From Lustribacter sp965277075 (GTDB taxonomy: Bacteria > Vulcanimicrobiota > Vulcanimicrobiia > Vulcanimicrobiales > Vulcanimicrobiaceae), in assembly GCA_965277075.1 (NCBI GenBank), contig OZ255707.1:3720001-3784000 (forward strand): 64,000 bases of DNA, in the 5' to 3' direction. The notes beneath the pieces were generated by a model that saw only the letters and a program-made list of their open reading frames with translations, had not been told where the DNA came from and made no database searches. The first letter of the stretch is position 1. Each line of letters begins with the position of its first letter. This document shows, in pieces, positions 41,036-49,571 of this stretch. A program made the position numbers and the translations under genes.

Positions 41036-42052
41036 ATGAGTGCCATTCGACGGCCGCAATTTCTTGCGGGCGCGCTTGGCCTCGGCCTCAGCGCTTCGGG
41101 GGCAAGGGCGATGGCGCAGTCTGGGCCTGCGAAGCTACGTGTTGGGACGGTCGCGAGCGATGCGTTCGCCGGGGTCTACTTCGCTCAGGATATGGGTTTC
41201 TTCCAGAAGGCAGGCCTGGCCGCAGAAGTGCAAACGCTTCACAACGGCTCGGCAGTTTCCGCTGCCATCGCGGGAGGCGCGCTCGATGTCGGTTCGGCAA
41301 CGCCGATTACGGTGGCGAATGCGGTCGCGCGGGACGTGCCCTTCGTCATTATCGCAGCCGGCGGCTTGAGTACGGCCAAAGCCCCGAATGCGTTGCTGGT
41401 TGTTGCGCAGAATAGTCTCGTCAGAGTCGCCAAGGATCTCGAGGGCAAGACGGTCGCCGTAACCGGAATTCGTGCCCTTGCCGACGGTCTCGTCGACGTC
41501 TGGCTCACCAAGAGCGGCGTTGATCCAGCCAAGGTTCCCCGAATCGAAATGATCGGCGGCGCCATGGCAGCTGCAATTGAACGCGGCACGGTGGCCGCTG
41601 CACTCATGAACGAACCCGCGAGGTCAGTTGCTTTGAAGACCGGGAACTTTCGTGTGATCGGCGACCCCTTCTTGGCGATCGGGCCTCAAGTTCTCTCGGC
41701 GAGTTGGTACACGACGGCGACGTTCCTCCAGCAGAGCCCTGACGTGGTTAAGCGATTCCAAAGCGCAATCGCTGCCGCACAACTCTGGGCAAACGCGCAT
41801 CATAATGAGTCGGCGCCGATCCTCGCGAAATATGCGAACAGCGACGTCGAGATCATCCGCGGAATGGTGCGTTGCGCTTTCGCGGATCAACTCCGCGTCT
41901 CCGATATTCAGCCAGAACTCGATATGGCGTTCAAGTTCGGGATCATTCCAAAGCCTATGAAAGCCTCAGATCTTTTCGCTCGGTCGGTGACAACATACAA
42001 CGAGCAGTCCACTGCAATGCCGAACCGACTCGTCGGCGAAGAGCCCGCATGA
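41036..42052 (+). CDS. NitT/TauT-family substrate-binding protein with a Tat-type leader
   Basis: The 338-residue protein's N-terminus AIRRPQFLAGALGLGLS followed by an A-x-A region fits a twin-arginine signal. The mature part shows YFAQDMGFFQKAGLAAEVQ, AGGALDVGSATP, DLEGKTVAVTG and MAFKFGIIPKPMKASDLF. It overlaps the downstream decarboxylase-like gene as ATGA, so the pair is translationally coupled. This suggests that the two proteins act on the same or a related compound. Confidence 0.87.
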   Translation: MSAIRRPQFLAGALGLGLSASGARAMAQSGPAKLRVGTVASDAFAGVYFAQDMGFFQKAGLAAEVQTLHNGSAVSAAIAGGALDVGSATPITVANAVARDVPFVIIAAGGLSTAKAPNALLVVAQNSLVRVAKDLEGKTVAVTGIRALADGLVDVWLTKSGVDPAKVPRIEMIGGAMAAAIERGTVAAALMNEPARSVALKTGNFRVIGDPFLAIGPQVLSASWYTTATFLQQSPDVVKRFQSAIAAAQLWANAHHNESAPILAKYANSDVEIIRGMVRCAFADQLRVSDIQPELDMAFKFGIIPKPMKASDLFARSVTTYNEQSTAMPNRLVGEEPA

Positions 42053-43071
42053 TCGCTGCTCGCCCGTGGCGGCGTATCGCTACCGAAGAGTCGTTTTACA
42101 TCCCGGAAGTCGCGCAGGCGCAGCACGCTCTTTCCAAGAGCCTTTGGAACAATCTGGACATGCGACGTATCGAGCGTCGCACAAGCCTTCAAAGCCCGCT
42201 CTACCAAAAGCTCATCGATCTCGAGGGCGAGCGTTTGCGGAGCATGGATCAGGAGGGTGTCGCGATGCAGCTGCTCTCTCTGACGACACCAGGTGTGCAA
42301 CTATTCGATCCGGACACCGCAACGACTCTTGCTGCGCTCGTAAACGATCGACTCGCGGAGATCGTGTCGCGGCATCCGACGCGCTTCGCGGGTTTGGCCG
42401 CGCTCGCGCCGCAAGATCCGCAACGTGCCGTCAAGGAGATGGAGCGGGCGATTCGCGACCTGAAATTGCACGGCTTCATCATCAACTCGCATACCAACAA
42501 CGAATATCTCGATCTACCGAAATATTGGCCGATTCTTGAAGCCGCGGAGGCTCTGGATTCGGCAATCTATCTTCATCCACGCGGGCCGGCGGATACGATG
42601 GCAGCTCCGCTGGCCGACTACGGCATGGAGGGCGCAGCCTGGGGCTACCACATCGATGCCGGCACGCATGCCGTGCGAATGATGCTAAGCGGCCTTTTCA
42701 ATCGGTTTCCCAAATTGAAAATTGTGCTTGGCCACATGGGTGAGACGATTCCGTTCAATTTGTGGCGCCTCGATTATTTTTCGCCGGAAGGCACTGCCCG
42801 ACGCGGAGGTAGAGCATCGTCCACGCTCATGCCGAGCGAGATCTTCAAACGAAATTTCTGGATCACCACCAGCGGGCTCGAGTTTGGACCGGCACTGAAA
42901 TATTCGGTTGAGGTACTCGGTGCGCAGCATGTCATGTGGGCGGTCGACTATCCATTTCAACCTTCCGGTCCGGCGGTGAAGTTCATGAACGATGTTGACA
43001 TCGCGGACGCCGATAAGGAACTCGTCTTTCATGGGAACGCAGAGCGGATCTTCCGATTACCGTCTGCTTAA
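42049..43071 (+). CDS. Amidohydrolase-2 family decarboxylase (gamma-resorcylate/5-carboxyvanillate decarboxylase-like)
   Basis: This 340-residue protein has an N-terminal RIATEESFYIPE, the E-x-x/E-x-H variant metal motif of the resorcylate/LigW decarboxylases, rather than HxH. Further ligands are IYLHPRGPADT (His), VLGHMGETIPF (His) and WAVDYPF (Asp). These enzymes remove CO2 from hydroxybenzoates. ATG 42049 overlaps the binding-protein stop. As the last gene of the operon with two Rieske oxygenases, it fits degradation of a methoxylated, carboxylated aromatic such as a lignin-derived acid; the exact substrate is inference. Confidence 0.87.
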   Translation: MIAARPWRRIATEESFYIPEVAQAQHALSKSLWNNLDMRRIERRTSLQSPLYQKLIDLEGERLRSMDQEGVAMQLLSLTTPGVQLFDPDTATTLAALVNDRLAEIVSRHPTRFAGLAALAPQDPQRAVKEMERAIRDLKLHGFIINSHTNNEYLDLPKYWPILEAAEALDSAIYLHPRGPADTMAAPLADYGMEGAAWGYHIDAGTHAVRMMLSGLFNRFPKLKIVLGHMGETIPFNLWRLDYFSPEGTARRGGRASSTLMPSEIFKRNFWITTSGLEFGPALKYSVEVLGAQHVMWAVDYPFQPSGPAVKFMNDVDIADADKELVFHGNAERIFRLPSA

Positions 43072-43143
43072 AGGGGCAAGAAGCTGCAATACGCGTTACG
43101 CTGCCCAATGAACAAAACGAACGCCGTCTCCGTCGTCGGCTTA

Positions 43144-43881
43144 TCAGACCAATAAGCCGCCGCCGTCGACCGGCAGCGTCTGTCCGGTCACGTAGTCGTT
43201 GAGCATAAAGTAAGTATAGGCTTGTGCCGTCTCGACCGGCGCCGCGCCGCGGGGTATCGGTAGCTTTGCTACGATCGATTGCAGCATGGCTTCTCCCATC
43301 TTCTTCGTCTGGTCCGTGAGGGTGAAGCCCGGAGAGACCGCGTTGACGCGTACGGGTGCGAGATCCAGCGCGAGGCCACGGACCAGGTGCTCAATTGCTC
43401 CCGCGACAGCGGTCGGCATCGGGGCGCCTTTGCTCGGGCGCTGCGAGAGAATTCCGCTTGTCAGCGTGATCGAACCGTCTTCGGCGATCGTACGACAGCC
43501 GTACTTCACCGCCGCGAGCGCGCCCCAGAAACGTACGTCCAGGAGTCCGCGCGCTTCGGTCAAGTCGAGGTCCCGAGCGGAGACGAACATCGGCCCACCC
43601 CAGTCACCTGCGGTTATGGCGAGATGGTCGAACGCACCAAGTTCTTCGAAGAAGCCGGCAACGTTGGCCTCATCGCGCAGATCGACGGTGTGACCCGTTG
43701 CGCCGTGCAGGCGATCAACGGCCGTCGTTACGCTCGCCTCGGTGGTCGAACCGATGACAACGTCAGCGCCTTGCGCACGGGCAAGTTCGGCGACGGCGAA
43801 TCCGATTCCAGTCGCGCCGCCGATCACAATCACACGCTTCCCAGCGAGGGAGATTCCATTACCGGCGAAGTCAGGCATCAT
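43144..43881 (-). CDS. Short-chain dehydrogenase/reductase without the canonical YxxxK pair
   Basis: This 245-residue protein's NAD(P)-binding motif is VIVIGGATGIGFAVAELA, and the C-terminus is classical (VRVNAVSPGFTLTDQT, YVTGQTLPVDGGGLLV). Where YxxxK is expected the sequence runs SGILSQRPSKGAPMPTAVAG, with no Tyr-x3-Lys. This subfamily is widespread, so it is natural variation rather than damage. ATG 43881 overlaps the epimerase stop as ATGA. A decayed relative lies at 19331-19991. Confidence 0.87.
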   Translation of the reverse strand: MMPDFAGNGISLAGKRVIVIGGATGIGFAVAELARAQGADVVIGSTTEASVTTAVDRLHGATGHTVDLRDEANVAGFFEELGAFDHLAITAGDWGGPMFVSARDLDLTEARGLLDVRFWGALAAVKYGCRTIAEDGSITLTSGILSQRPSKGAPMPTAVAGAIEHLVRGLALDLAPVRVNAVSPGFTLTDQTKKMGEAMLQSIVAKLPIPRGAAPVETAQAYTYFMLNDYVTGQTLPVDGGGLLV

Positions 43882-44792
43882 ACCGTCTCCGTTATTTTTG
43901 CGGCGAAATACTGGGCTGAATGCTGGAGGTCGAGAAGAAGTCCGGGCTGCTTTGGCTGCCACCCCAGCCGTTCTTGCGTCCACCGGCTTGAGGCCGGCGC
44001 GTCCAATCCAACGAACATTGCAAGCGCGCCGAAATGATCAGCTGCTTCATCGGGTGATTTGGTGGCGACCGGAACATTTAAGCGTTGGCCGATCACGCCG
44101 GCAATATCTCGGAATGCGATCCCCTCATCGGCGACGCCATGATATCTGGCTGGCACACCCTTTTCGAGCGCTAAACGGTAGAGATGAGCTACATCGAGTC
44201 GGTGCACCGCAGGCCACCGGTTCTGCCCGTCGCCCACGTACGCCGAGACGCCCTTTGCGCGCGCAATGTCGATGAGCATTGCAACGAAGCCGTGATCGCC
44301 GTCTCCATGGACGGAGGGTGCAGGGCGTACCACTGCCACGCTTACGCCTTGCTCTGCAACGAAGCGCGCTGCTTCCTCACTCGCGACACGGGGGGAATCG
44401 GCGGAGGTCAATGAGCCCGCATCATCTTCGGTCGCAATGCGGCCTGGCGCAACGAGCGCAGTACCGGAGGTAATGACCAAGGTGCGGTCGGAGCCCGCGA
44501 GCGCGGAGCCAAGAGCCTCAATAGCGCGTCGGTCGATCTCGCAGACTTTCTTGAAGTCACTGAAGTCGTGGACGAAGCCGGTGTGAATCACGCCGTCCGT
44601 GGCAGCGGCTCCACTGCGCAGGCTCTCCCCATCCTCGAGACCGCCACGATGCACTTGAGCACCAGCGGCCGTGAGCGACGCGGCGGAGGCATCCGAACGG
44701 GCAAGGCCGAGCACTTGATGCCCCCCTTGCAGCAGCTCTTGGACGATGGCGGAACCAATGAATCCGGTGGCGCCGGTGACAAAGACTCGCAT
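43878..44792 (-). CDS. NAD-dependent epimerase/dehydratase-family (extended/atypical SDR) protein
   Basis: This 304-residue protein begins MRVFVTGATGFIGSAIVQELLQGGHQV, the TGxxGxxG Rossmann motif, followed by HTGFVHDFSDF and VITSGTALV. The YxxxK tyrosine is not obvious (EEAARFVAEQGVSVAVVRPAPS). It is related to NAD(P)-dependent reductases of the DFR-like/YwnB type. It is divergent from an AraC regulator and co-transcribed with the SDR downstream. Confidence 0.85.
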   Translation of the reverse strand: MRVFVTGATGFIGSAIVQELLQGGHQVLGLARSDASAASLTAAGAQVHRGGLEDGESLRSGAAATDGVIHTGFVHDFSDFKKVCEIDRRAIEALGSALAGSDRTLVITSGTALVAPGRIATEDDAGSLTSADSPRVASEEAARFVAEQGVSVAVVRPAPSVHGDGDHGFVAMLIDIARAKGVSAYVGDGQNRWPAVHRLDVAHLYRLALEKGVPARYHGVADEGIAFRDIAGVIGQRLNVPVATKSPDEAADHFGALAMFVGLDAPASSRWTQERLGWQPKQPGLLLDLQHSAQYFAAKITETV

Positions 44793-44934
44793 GAAATTCT
44801 TCTCTCGATCGGATTAGCGTTACGCCCCCTATTGAACGGGATCAAGGCCCCGGCGCGGTAGGTCGAAAATGCCGAGTTCTTGGACGATCCTGCCAATCGG
44901 AGTCGATTCTGCCGGTGAACTCTTGTACGCCGGA

Positions 44935-45846
44935 ATGCGTTGGTGCGAGCATAGCAGCGTGGAAATCTTGACTGAATTGCGGACACTGATTGCTCGGCAT
45001 GCGCACGACGTCGAAGGTCAAGGACGCTTTGGCGGGGTCAGGCTCGACGCCGCGCACGACGCGACGCTGCCGGTCTACAGTTTGTACCGACCGGTCTTTG
45101 GGATCGTCGCTCAAGGCGCCAAACGCATTATGTTGGCCGACCGCGTTTTCGACTGCCAAGAAGGCGAGTATATTGTTGGGTCCCTTGACCTCCCAGTCAG
45201 CAGTCACGTGCTTGAGGCAAGTGCGGAAGCACCGTATCTCGCCTTCGCGCTGGCGCTGAATCCTGAGCTTATTGCCTCCATCTTGCTCGAGGCCGGCTCG
45301 CGTGATCGTCGTTCCGATGATGTGCTCGGCATCGGTGTAAGTCGAGCGCCGGCTGAGCTTCTGGAGGCGGTAGTCCGGCTGCTGGATTTGCTCGATCGGC
45401 CCGCGGACATTGCGTTTCTACGGCCGATGATTGAGCGCGAAATTATTTGGCGGCTGCTGAGCGGTAATCGGGGTAATGAAGTTCGCCAAATTGGTTTAGC
45501 CGATAGTCGTTTGTCTAAGATCAATCTGGCTATACGATGGATTCGGGAACACTTCACGGATACGATTCACATCGAAGATGTCGCGCAGCGCGTCGCGATG
45601 AGTCCGACCTCGTTCCACCGTCACTTCCGCGCAGCCACCGCCATGAGTCCGCTGCAGTATCAGAAGCAGATTCGGTTACAGGAAGCGCGGTCGCGCCTCG
45701 CGGCAAAGGCGGACGACGTCGCTAGCATCGGCTATAGTGTGGGTTACGATGACCCATCGCAATTCAGGCGCGAATATGCTCGTCTATTCGGCGCGCCTCC
45801 CGGCCGCGACGCGGCACGATTACGCATGGCCCTCTCTAGCGGTTGA
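44935..45846 (+). CDS. AraC-family transcriptional regulator
   Basis: The protein has about 303 residues. The N-terminal AraC_N/cupin-like sensor domain spans VYSLYRPVFGIVAQGAKRIML to SHVLEASAEAPYLAFALAL. Two C-terminal helix-turn-helix units are IHIEDVAQRVAMSPTSFHRHF and SIGYSVGYDDPSQFRREYARLFG. ATG 44935 is used; ATG 44869 is possible. It is divergent from the epimerase-SDR pair, which it probably activates, as is common for this AraC type beside SDR genes. Confidence 0.9.
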   Translation: MRWCEHSSVEILTELRTLIARHAHDVEGQGRFGGVRLDAAHDATLPVYSLYRPVFGIVAQGAKRIMLADRVFDCQEGEYIVGSLDLPVSSHVLEASAEAPYLAFALALNPELIASILLEAGSRDRRSDDVLGIGVSRAPAELLEAVVRLLDLLDRPADIAFLRPMIEREIIWRLLSGNRGNEVRQIGLADSRLSKINLAIRWIREHFTDTIHIEDVAQRVAMSPTSFHRHFRAATAMSPLQYQKQIRLQEARSRLAAKADDVASIGYSVGYDDPSQFRREYARLFGAPPGRDAARLRMALSSG

Positions 45847-45882
45847 ACTGCGAGAACAACGATAACGCGTCGAGGCCCGCGC

Positions 45883-45945
45883 TTGACACCATAGTGCGGG
45901 TATTTCATAATCTATAGACTTGTTACCGTCAAAGCCTTCAGAAAA
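45883..45945 (+). promoter_or_regulatory. Shared promoter-leader cassette, copy B
   Basis: TTGACA (45883-45888), 17 bases and CATAAT (45906-45911), then CTATAGACTTGTTACCGTCA and an AGCCTTCAGAAAA block. It matches copies at 33088 and 62200 in spacing, -10 region and leader. It precedes the molybdenum hydroxylase gene by about 85 bases. Confidence 0.75.
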
Positions 45946-45996
45946 TTTGTTTTCGCGAATGTCATGGCACCGTCGGTCACGGCGGCACAATAGCTC

Positions 45997-48201
45997 ATGA
46001 CGGTGTCGACCGCTGTCGAGCACGGTAATAGCGCAGCGATCTTCGCTAACGATGAAATCCGCGTCGAGGGCTACGAAAAAGTTTCGGGTCGAGCCCGGTA
46101 CGCCGCGGATGAAACGCGGCCGAAGGTGTTGTGGGCAGCTTTCGTCCGGAGCACGGTGCCGCATGCACGGATTGTGCGGATTGACTCAACAGCGGCGGTG
46201 CAGCTTCCCGGTGTCTGTACCGTGCTTACGGGGGCGGACATCGGGGAGCACTTTCTCGGCCGCGCTCTGCTTGACTGGCCGGTACTTGCCACTGACCGCG
46301 TGCGATTTATCGGTGACACCGTCGCCGCGGTCGCGGCAGAAACGCGCGCCATCGCAGAAGAAGCGGCGCGGCTGATCGACGTGACCTACGACGAGTTACC
46401 AGCGTCGTTCACGCCCAGCGCATCGCTGGCGCGCGAAAGCCCGGTACTTCACGAACATCCCGAACATTATCCGTTTATCGGTTCGAAACGCAGGGCCGTG
46501 CCCCACCCCAACATGCAGGGGTACGATCTGGTCGTCCGCGGTAACCTTGAAGATGCCTTTGAAAGGGCTGATCGCATCTTCGAAGACGACTATTCGATCC
46601 CGGCGTTTCATGGCGGCTACATCGAACCGCGCGCGACGTTGGTCTGGCTCGACGACGACGACGTCGCGCATTTACATTCAACCAATAAGGCGCCGTTCGC
46701 GTTACGTGCGCAGCTCGCCGCATGTACGGGCCGGCCCAAAGAATCGTTTGTCATTGAGACAACCTACATCGGCGGTGATTTCGGCGCGAAGGGCTTATCC
46801 ATCGACGAGTTCCAATGCTATTATCTGGCACAGGCGACGCAACGACCGGTTAAGTTCGTGCGGACGTACATGGATGATATGCAGGCGACGAATCTACGCC
46901 ACCCGGCTGAGATATCTATTCGCAGTGGCGTAATGCAGGACGGAACGTTGGTTGCACTCGACATTCGCGTGCGATACAACGGCGGCGCGTATGCTGCAGG
47001 CAAACCGATGCCGACGCTCCTTCCAGGCGGTACAATTAAGACGCCGTACAAGATGGACGCGGTGCGTTTCGAGCGCACATCTGTCTATACGAACACCGTT
47101 CCGTCCGGACACGTCCGCGCGCCCGGCGACGTCCAAATCAACTTCGCACTGGAATCGCACCTCGACACCGTCGCTACACGACTCGGGATGGACCCACTGG
47201 CTTTCCGGCGCCATAACGTGATTGAGGACGAGCACACGCCCGACATCGATGGAACGACCTATCGCGAACCGCGGGCGGTAGAGGTACTGGACGCATTGCG
47301 GACTGCGACGCAGTGGGATGCGCACCTGCCGCCGGGCCATGCGCGTGGCTTCGCCTTGACCGTGCGACACATTGGTGGGGGAAACGGCGTCATTGTGTTG
47401 CGGCTGGGACCGCGCGGGATGATTGAGGTGAAGACCGGCTGGGCTGATCAAGGCGCGGGGTTGCTTACGGCGCTGCAGCGCATTCTGAGCGCCGAATTCG
47501 GGATCGACCGTGATAGAATCTCGCTCATTCGCGCAACGACGGCAGCGGCGCCGGAAGATCCGGGCGCCGGTGGGAGCCACGGGACGCACATCATGGGTCA
47601 AGCTGCACTTGCTGCTGCGTCTCAGTTGCGCCGCGCGCTCGAGGAAATGGGCTGGGATGGCAAGGGCGGCTCATGGGACGAAGCCGTTGACCGACTCCGA
47701 GAAGCCGACCGCTCAAAATTTATTGGTACCTACACCGCGGCCCACGGCGATCACGTACCGCAATGGAGTAACTTCTCGGGCTATGCCGTCGAACTTTCAG
47801 TCGATCGCGACACAGGCGAAATCGTGCTGCACGATGTCGTCCTTGTTGTCGATGTTGGGACGGTGATCAATCCGCTCGGACATCGCGGGCAACTCGACGG
47901 CGGTTTCTCCTTTGGGATCGGCTACGCGTTGACCGAAAAAATTTCGATAGAAGACGGCCGGGTCGTCAACGCCTCGTTTGCTGATTATAAAATTCCCTGT
48001 CAACGAGATATGCCGCCATTTCGAGTAATTGAATTACCGGCGACCGGTGGCCAGGGGCCGTACGGGGCGAAGGCGGTTGGCGAGAGTGCGCAGTCCGGGG
48101 TCGCTCCGGCAATTGCGAATGCCGTAGCGGCAGCCTGCGGCGTGCGCATAAGGACGCTTCCGATCACGTCGGAGCGTATCTTCGACTCGCTAACACGCTG
48201 A
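45997..48201 (+). CDS. Xanthine dehydrogenase-family molybdopterin-binding (large) subunit
   Basis: In this 734-residue protein the N-terminal a/b hammerhead domain is VSGRARYAADETRPKVLWAAF (in segments). Molybdenum cofactor domains follow with YIGGDFGAKG, a GHVRAPGD loop and the catalytic glutamate in GAKAVGESAQSG near the C-terminus. Family members hydroxylate purines, aldehydes, aromatic CoA esters or N-heterocycles. The partner 2Fe-2S and FAD subunits usually encoded next to it are absent. The promoter-leader cassette lies directly upstream. Confidence 0.9.
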   Translation: MTVSTAVEHGNSAAIFANDEIRVEGYEKVSGRARYAADETRPKVLWAAFVRSTVPHARIVRIDSTAAVQLPGVCTVLTGADIGEHFLGRALLDWPVLATDRVRFIGDTVAAVAAETRAIAEEAARLIDVTYDELPASFTPSASLARESPVLHEHPEHYPFIGSKRRAVPHPNMQGYDLVVRGNLEDAFERADRIFEDDYSIPAFHGGYIEPRATLVWLDDDDVAHLHSTNKAPFALRAQLAACTGRPKESFVIETTYIGGDFGAKGLSIDEFQCYYLAQATQRPVKFVRTYMDDMQATNLRHPAEISIRSGVMQDGTLVALDIRVRYNGGAYAAGKPMPTLLPGGTIKTPYKMDAVRFERTSVYTNTVPSGHVRAPGDVQINFALESHLDTVATRLGMDPLAFRRHNVIEDEHTPDIDGTTYREPRAVEVLDALRTATQWDAHLPPGHARGFALTVRHIGGGNGVIVLRLGPRGMIEVKTGWADQGAGLLTALQRILSAEFGIDRDRISLIRATTAAAPEDPGAGGSHGTHIMGQAALAAASQLRRALEEMGWDGKGGSWDEAVDRLREADRSKFIGTYTAAHGDHVPQWSNFSGYAVELSVDRDTGEIVLHDVVLVVDVGTVINPLGHRGQLDGGFSFGIGYALTEKISIEDGRVVNASFADYKIPCQRDMPPFRVIELPATGGQGPYGAKAVGESAQSGVAPAIANAVAAACGVRIRTLPITSERIFDSLTR

Positions 48202-48264
48202 GAGACATCCGGCTTTATTGCCCAAGCAGAGAATGCCGGCACCGATCAGTTGCTACGATTCTCC

Positions 48265-49458
48265 CTACGAGTTTCGACCCGTCGACTTCAGCGGAAGGCC
48301 GCCGGCCGCGCTGACCGGTATCCACTGAGCCGTCCCGGTGTCGTACCGTACGATCAGCGCTGCCAACGGTGTCAGCCCGCGCTGGTTGCCATCACGGAAA
48401 TCAAGTAGCCCATTGATCCCGGCAAAGCCATGCAGTTGCTCGAGGTAATCGTGAACCTGCGGCGCCGTGGCATTTGTTCCGACGTGCCGGAAGGCATCGA
48501 TGATGACGAGCGCCGCGTCCCAGGCGAGCGTGTACGTTGAGTCGGGATTCGTGATCCCTGCTGCATGCATTGCGTTGAGCCAGGCCGTCTGCGCATCGCG
48601 CACCGGGCCCGGCCCGATCGTGCTGTGTCCTAAAAAGCGAAAGCCGGTGAAGTATAACTGCTTCGGCAAGAAGGACGTATATTGCGCAATTTGCGTATTG
48701 CTAAGATTACCCGCGTCGGTGATGATCGGAATATCCATCCCGCCGTCCGCGGCGCTGCGCAGCACGGTACCGAGTGACGGACCGATGACCCAGGTGATGA
48801 TCGCCTGAGCTCCAGCGGCCTTGATACGGCTCATCTGAGCGGTAACGGTCAAGTCGCTGGGACTGAAATGCTCAGTGTCCACGACTTTCATGTCTCGCAT
48901 TTCGGGGAGGGCGAGGTCCTCGCGAATCACATTTTCCCCGTCTTGCCCCGTCGCATCAATCGTATGCAGCTGCGCGATGCGTGTGATGCCCCGGTCTCGC
49001 AAAAAGCGGAGCCCGGCCAAGGCTTGGTCCTTCGTCGAGACGCCGACGGAAAACGTGTAACTTCCCGGTCCGGGATGGACCGACGGGGCTAAGCAGTACT
49101 GCACCGGGCCGTTGATGACGATGGGAAGTACGACTGAGCACGACGCTGCGTAGTTCGGCCCTAAGACGACCTGGACGTGCTGCGCGATCAACGCCTGCAT
49201 TAACTGAATCGTCGTCTGCGGATTCGACTCATCGTCATGGATCGTGAAGTGCACTGGCCGTCCATGAATTCCACCGTGCGCATTGGTGTACTTTTCAATA
49301 ACCGCCAAGGTCCTGTTCTCAGCCGTTCCGACAAACGCGCCACCGCCCGAGAGCGAGAGAATCGCATTGATCTCGAAGGGTTGATCCGGCATCACCGGCG
49401 CCGGTCCGATAAGAACGACCGAAGCTACAAGGAACGCGCTTGCAAAACGTCGGATCAT
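48265..49458 (-). CDS. LivJ-type periplasmic binding protein
   Basis: This 397-residue protein has a signal peptide (RRFASAFLVASVVLIGPAP) and a type I fold with LSLSGGGAFVGTAENRTLAV, GGIHGRPVHFTIHDDESNPQ, VVLGPNYAASC and WDAALVIIDAFRHVG. It is a clear paralogue of 39752-40933 (same GGI.GRP....DD..NPQ block). It is convergent with the molybdenum subunit gene and divergent from the LLM monooxygenase gene. Confidence 0.88.
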   Translation of the reverse strand: MIRRFASAFLVASVVLIGPAPVMPDQPFEINAILSLSGGGAFVGTAENRTLAVIEKYTNAHGGIHGRPVHFTIHDDESNPQTTIQLMQALIAQHVQVVLGPNYAASCSVVLPIVINGPVQYCLAPSVHPGPGSYTFSVGVSTKDQALAGLRFLRDRGITRIAQLHTIDATGQDGENVIREDLALPEMRDMKVVDTEHFSPSDLTVTAQMSRIKAAGAQAIITWVIGPSLGTVLRSAADGGMDIPIITDAGNLSNTQIAQYTSFLPKQLYFTGFRFLGHSTIGPGPVRDAQTAWLNAMHAAGITNPDSTYTLAWDAALVIIDAFRHVGTNATAPQVHDYLEQLHGFAGINGLLDFRDGNQRGLTPLAALIVRYDTGTAQWIPVSAAGGLPLKSTGRNS

Positions 49459-49571
49459 GGTAAAATCTTCCTGCGCAGTCCGGCTTCTCCTATGTCGGAC
49501 GCGGCTTACTTCTTACGGTTACATCCGTTCGCATCGCTGCAAAGTGCGGAGGCTGTTGCAGAGGGTACTGC

